From Bacteriovoracaceae bacterium (GTDB lineage Bacteria > Bdellovibrionota > Bacteriovoracia > Bacteriovoracales > Bacteriovoracaceae): a stretch of DNA of 14,877 nt. The position numbers and the translations under genes are program-made. Numbering within the stretch: position 1 is the first letter of the stretch; each line of letters starts with the position of its first letter. The stretch is taken from contig CANETG010000040.1 of NCBI GenBank assembly GCA_947440875.1, forward strand, positions 1 through 14,877. The letters run 5' to 3'. The notes beneath the pieces were generated by a model. It did no database searches, was not told where the DNA came from, and worked only from the letters and a program-made list of their open reading frames with translations. Of this stretch, positions 12,998 to 14,877 are shown piece after piece.

Positions 12998-13473
12998 ATG
13001 GGAGAAATTAGCTTATCAAAAATTGAGGGAATGATTTGGCAGAACTTTACGATGTTGAGACCCGGTATCTAAACAAGGCAGTCAAAAGAAATTTGTTACG
13101 ATTCCCAGGAGATTTTCTGTTCCAATTAACGAGTGAAGAGTCGGTCGAATTACAAGGAAATAGAAAAATCATAAATTCATACGGTGGTCAAAGAAAAGTT
13201 CCCTATGTGTTCACAGAAAATGGCGTCGCCATGCTTTCAAGCATTTGAAACTCAGACAGAGCAATTTTAATGAATATTGCCATCATCAGAATATTTACTA
13301 AGCTTCGCAGTTTTTTATTTCTTGAAAAAGGCTTGAATGACAGAATGGATCGACTTGAATCAGGAACAAATAAAATCTTTAAAGTGGTATTCGAGAGACT
13401 TGATAATATTGAAAGTGTTGTTGATTCAAAGCTACCAGCTACAAAGAAGAAAATTGGGCTTAAAGATGGGTAA
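12998..13473 (+). pseudogene. ORF6N-domain protein gene, disrupted
   Basis: A good ribosome site (GGGGGAAGC) precedes ATG 12998, which opens MGEISLSKIEGMI, the usual start of ORF6N proteins. The expected IRGQKVMLDRDL segment is then missing. The domain resumes in another frame at about 13036 with LAELYDVETRYLNKAVKRN, FPGDFLFQLTSEE and GGQRKVPYVFTENGVAMLSSI. A TGA at 13246-13248 replaces the usual Leu. The same frame then continues with NSDRAILMNIAIIRIFTKLR and a coiled C-terminal part to the TAA at 13471-13473. The damage is thus one deletion of roughly 13 codons with frameshift plus one nonsense change. ORF6N proteins are phage- and mobile-element-associated DNA-binding proteins. The gene lies on the strand opposite the cassette genes. 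Confidence 0.85.
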
Positions 13474-13645
13474 ACAAATAAACCTGATGTTCCAATTTGG
13501 CACATCAAGTTTGTAACTTGCAGAAACTCAATGATTTGAAGCTTCCTCTGGCTGCCCATTCGATACAGAAAGTTCTAAAGTCCACCACTCGGGTGCGCTC
13601 CTGCTGCCGCTTAAATAAAAGAGTACTGAGTAATTCGTCATGGTA
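13474..13645. other. Gene-free junction with two small hairpins
   Basis: Two adjacent inverted repeats follow the ORF6N remnant: TGATGT/ACATCA (13485-13490 with 13502-13507, with an inner CCA/TGG helix), and CAAGTT/AACTTG (13506-13511 with 13515-13520). Neither has a clear T-run. A 10-nt tRNA-end-like sequence occurs at 13589-13598. No reading frame here looks coding. This is the likely right edge of the accessory region. Confidence 0.4.
13589..13598 (+). repeat. tRNA 3'-end-like sequence copy 4
   Basis: TCGGGTGCGC is identical to tRNA positions 8424-8433, which lie between T-stem and CCA. It is preceded by TCCACCAC compared with TCCAG in the tRNA. It lies 48 nt before the end of the histidine kinase gene and could mark the outermost border of the accreted region. 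The short length makes this tentative. Confidence 0.3.
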
Positions 13646-14830
13646 TCAAATGGTCAGTCGAATGATAAACTTAGATCCTTTTCCAATGGTGCTTTCGACT
13701 TTTATAGAGCCCCCATGGGCAAGTATAATTTGATTTGAGATATAGAGACCAAGTCCTAAGCCTGCTTCATTAACGTTTGATCCTGCTCGTTCAAATTGAT
13801 GAAAAATTCGCTCCTGATCTTTAGCACTAATTCCTCTACCATTATCTTCAATACTAATTTCAACTTCATTCTCAGAAGTCTTTTTTAGTTCAATGATAAT
13901 TTTATTGCCGCCGTACTTGATTGCATTGGAAATAAGATTTGTCATAACTTGCCCAATGCGAGAACTGTCAATGGACCCAAATATAGGTGTAGGAGGAAGT
14001 TCAAAGTTGATATTACATCCAATCGAGGAGTCGCCAAGTTCATTCATCTTTTGAGCGACTTCTTGGATCAGGGAAGAAAGATTGACTCCGGATTCTCTAT
14101 TAATCTTAAGTCTTCCAAGATGAATAGAAGACACATTAAGAAGATCTTCAACAAGCTTAGTTAGTTTATTAACCTGCCTAATCGAATTATCAAAAGTCTT
14201 TTTTAAAACTTCTTTATCTGTAGAGTCTGATTTATTTTGAACTATGTTCTTTAAGGTCATTTCAAGCTGTAGTTTTAGCGAAGAAATTGGAGTCTTAAGT
14301 TCGTGGGAGGCGATTGAAAGAAATTCATCTCTTACCTTAAGAGCTTGGGTAAGCTTAATTGTTTCTTCCTTGTAGAAGGTAAAGTGTGTCGCAGCATCAT
14401 TCACAGCTTGTTCGATTGAACAGACAATTACTTCTCGTTCCACTGGACCTAGATTTTCTTTTTGCTCAAGCTCGTCGAAAATAACTTGTCTTAAAATATG
14501 ATATTCAAAAATTAGCTGGTCTATTGTGAAGTTAAGATCTTTTGCACGCTCATCTCCGTGAAGTTTACCTAAACGAGATCCTTCTTCACGATCATAAGTT
14601 TTTCTCGCTGTTGTGCGATCAATATTCTTATTAAGTGCATTTACCAGGCCCGTCAAATATTCAGGAATTGAGTCTCTGAGAGCAAGGCTTTCAAGATGGC
14701 GTGCGGCTAAAATTTCTTTTTTCGCTCTTGCCTCCCAGGCTTTCATGATGTCTGGAATTTTGTCATTAAGTCTTACTGCGGCAGAAATATTCATGTTGGT
14801 TTCCCGTAAAGTCATATTCTTCAGCGCCAT
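13646..14830 (-). CDS. Soluble sensor histidine kinase with RsbRD-like N-terminal region
   Basis: Residues about 20-150 (IPDIMKAWEARAKKEI, SIPEYLTGLVNAL, then long helices) resemble the RsbRD N-terminal regulatory domain. Residues 166-235 are the HisKA dimerisation domain with phospho-acceptor His176 in SHELKTPISSL. The ATPase domain has the N-box LISNAIKYG (299-307), G1 DNGRG (329-333), F-box FHQFE (343-347) and G2 GLGLGLYIS (357-365), all complete. There is no transmembrane segment, so it should sense a cytoplasmic signal. No response regulator is seen in the window. The first ATG (14830) lacks a ribosome site and lies 9 nt from a perfect TATAAT. An in-frame ATG at 14794 has CGGGAAA upstream and would leave a 39-nt leader, so the real start may be there. 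The gene is visibly AT-rich compared with the 200-8061 region. Confidence 0.93.
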   Translation of the reverse strand: MALKNMTLRETNMNISAAVRLNDKIPDIMKAWEARAKKEILAARHLESLALRDSIPEYLTGLVNALNKNIDRTTARKTYDREEGSRLGKLHGDERAKDLNFTIDQLIFEYHILRQVIFDELEQKENLGPVEREVIVCSIEQAVNDAATHFTFYKEETIKLTQALKVRDEFLSIASHELKTPISSLKLQLEMTLKNIVQNKSDSTDKEVLKKTFDNSIRQVNKLTKLVEDLLNVSSIHLGRLKINRESGVNLSSLIQEVAQKMNELGDSSIGCNINFELPPTPIFGSIDSSRIGQVMTNLISNAIKYGGNKIIIELKKTSENEVEISIEDNGRGISAKDQERIFHQFERAGSNVNEAGLGLGLYISNQIILAHGGSIKVESTIGKGSKFIIRLTI

Positions 14831-14839
14831 ACAAAAATA

Positions 14840-14845
14840 ATTATA
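14840..14845 (-). promoter_or_regulatory. -10 box of the histidine kinase promoter
   Basis: A perfect TATAAT on the minus strand lies nine bases before the first ATG. No good -35 hexamer is seen 16-18 nt further upstream (ATCTAC at 17 nt). Predicted transcription starts near 14833, giving almost no leader for the 14830 start or 39 nt for the 14794 start. Confidence 0.45.
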
Positions 14846-14877
14846 GATATCTCTTTTAGATTGTAGATTTAATTTAA

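Noticed and set aside
8438..13645. An intact integrase or CRISPR array in the accessory region
   Set aside because: No full-length tyrosine or serine integrase frame and no regularly spaced direct repeats were found on either strand.

Overview
The window looks like chromosomal DNA of a Gram-negative bacterium with many exported proteins. The closest match by general impression is a predatory Bdellovibrionota lineage (Bacteriovorax/Peredibacter type). That assignment is inference: no rRNA or universal marker gene is present. Most operon-leading genes have a signal peptide, several are long family-less exported proteins, and some start codons sit directly behind a -10 box with no Shine-Dalgarno.

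Positions 1-8061 read as ordinary backbone. They hold the tail of a TPR-like protein, a 779-residue exported LysM protein with a very acidic tail, and a convergent minus-strand pair: an exported PhoD-type phosphoesterase followed by an exported protein joining a degenerate NadD-like nucleotidyltransferase domain to a protein-kinase fold. A divergent plus-strand pair follows: a 174-residue exported protein abutting an 829-residue exported protein whose cysteines lie almost entirely in its first 320 residues. A gene-poor stretch then leads to a complete tRNA-Arg(CCG) at 8359-8435.

Positions 8427-12850 are the most unusual part: two tandem modules immediately 3' of the tRNA, all genes on the minus strand. 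Each module, in transcription order, has a DNA-recombination/HTH fragment, an operator-promoter, a toxin-first type II toxin-antitoxin pair, a lytic transglycosylase without signal peptide, and a small exported protein overlapping the transglycosylase gene by exactly 65 nt. The last two genes are close paralogues between modules. The toxin-antitoxin pair differs: BrnT/BrnA-like in the first, RelE-superfamily toxin plus HTH antidote in the second. The module boundaries carry short copies of the tRNA 3' end (GGTGCGCCATT or a shorter core), and a strong terminator that may once have served the tRNA now lies beyond the second module.

Positions 12850-13645 are a graveyard: an ORF6N-domain pseudogene with a deletion and an in-frame stop, then a fourth short tRNA-end-like sequence. 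From 13646 a soluble histidine kinase with an RsbRD-like N-terminal region occupies the minus strand to near the window end. The simplest reading is an accretion island at tRNA-Arg made of addiction-stabilised cassettes whose cargo is a peptidoglycan lyase plus an exported partner, possibly an effector/inhibitor pair. No intact integrase is visible in the window.
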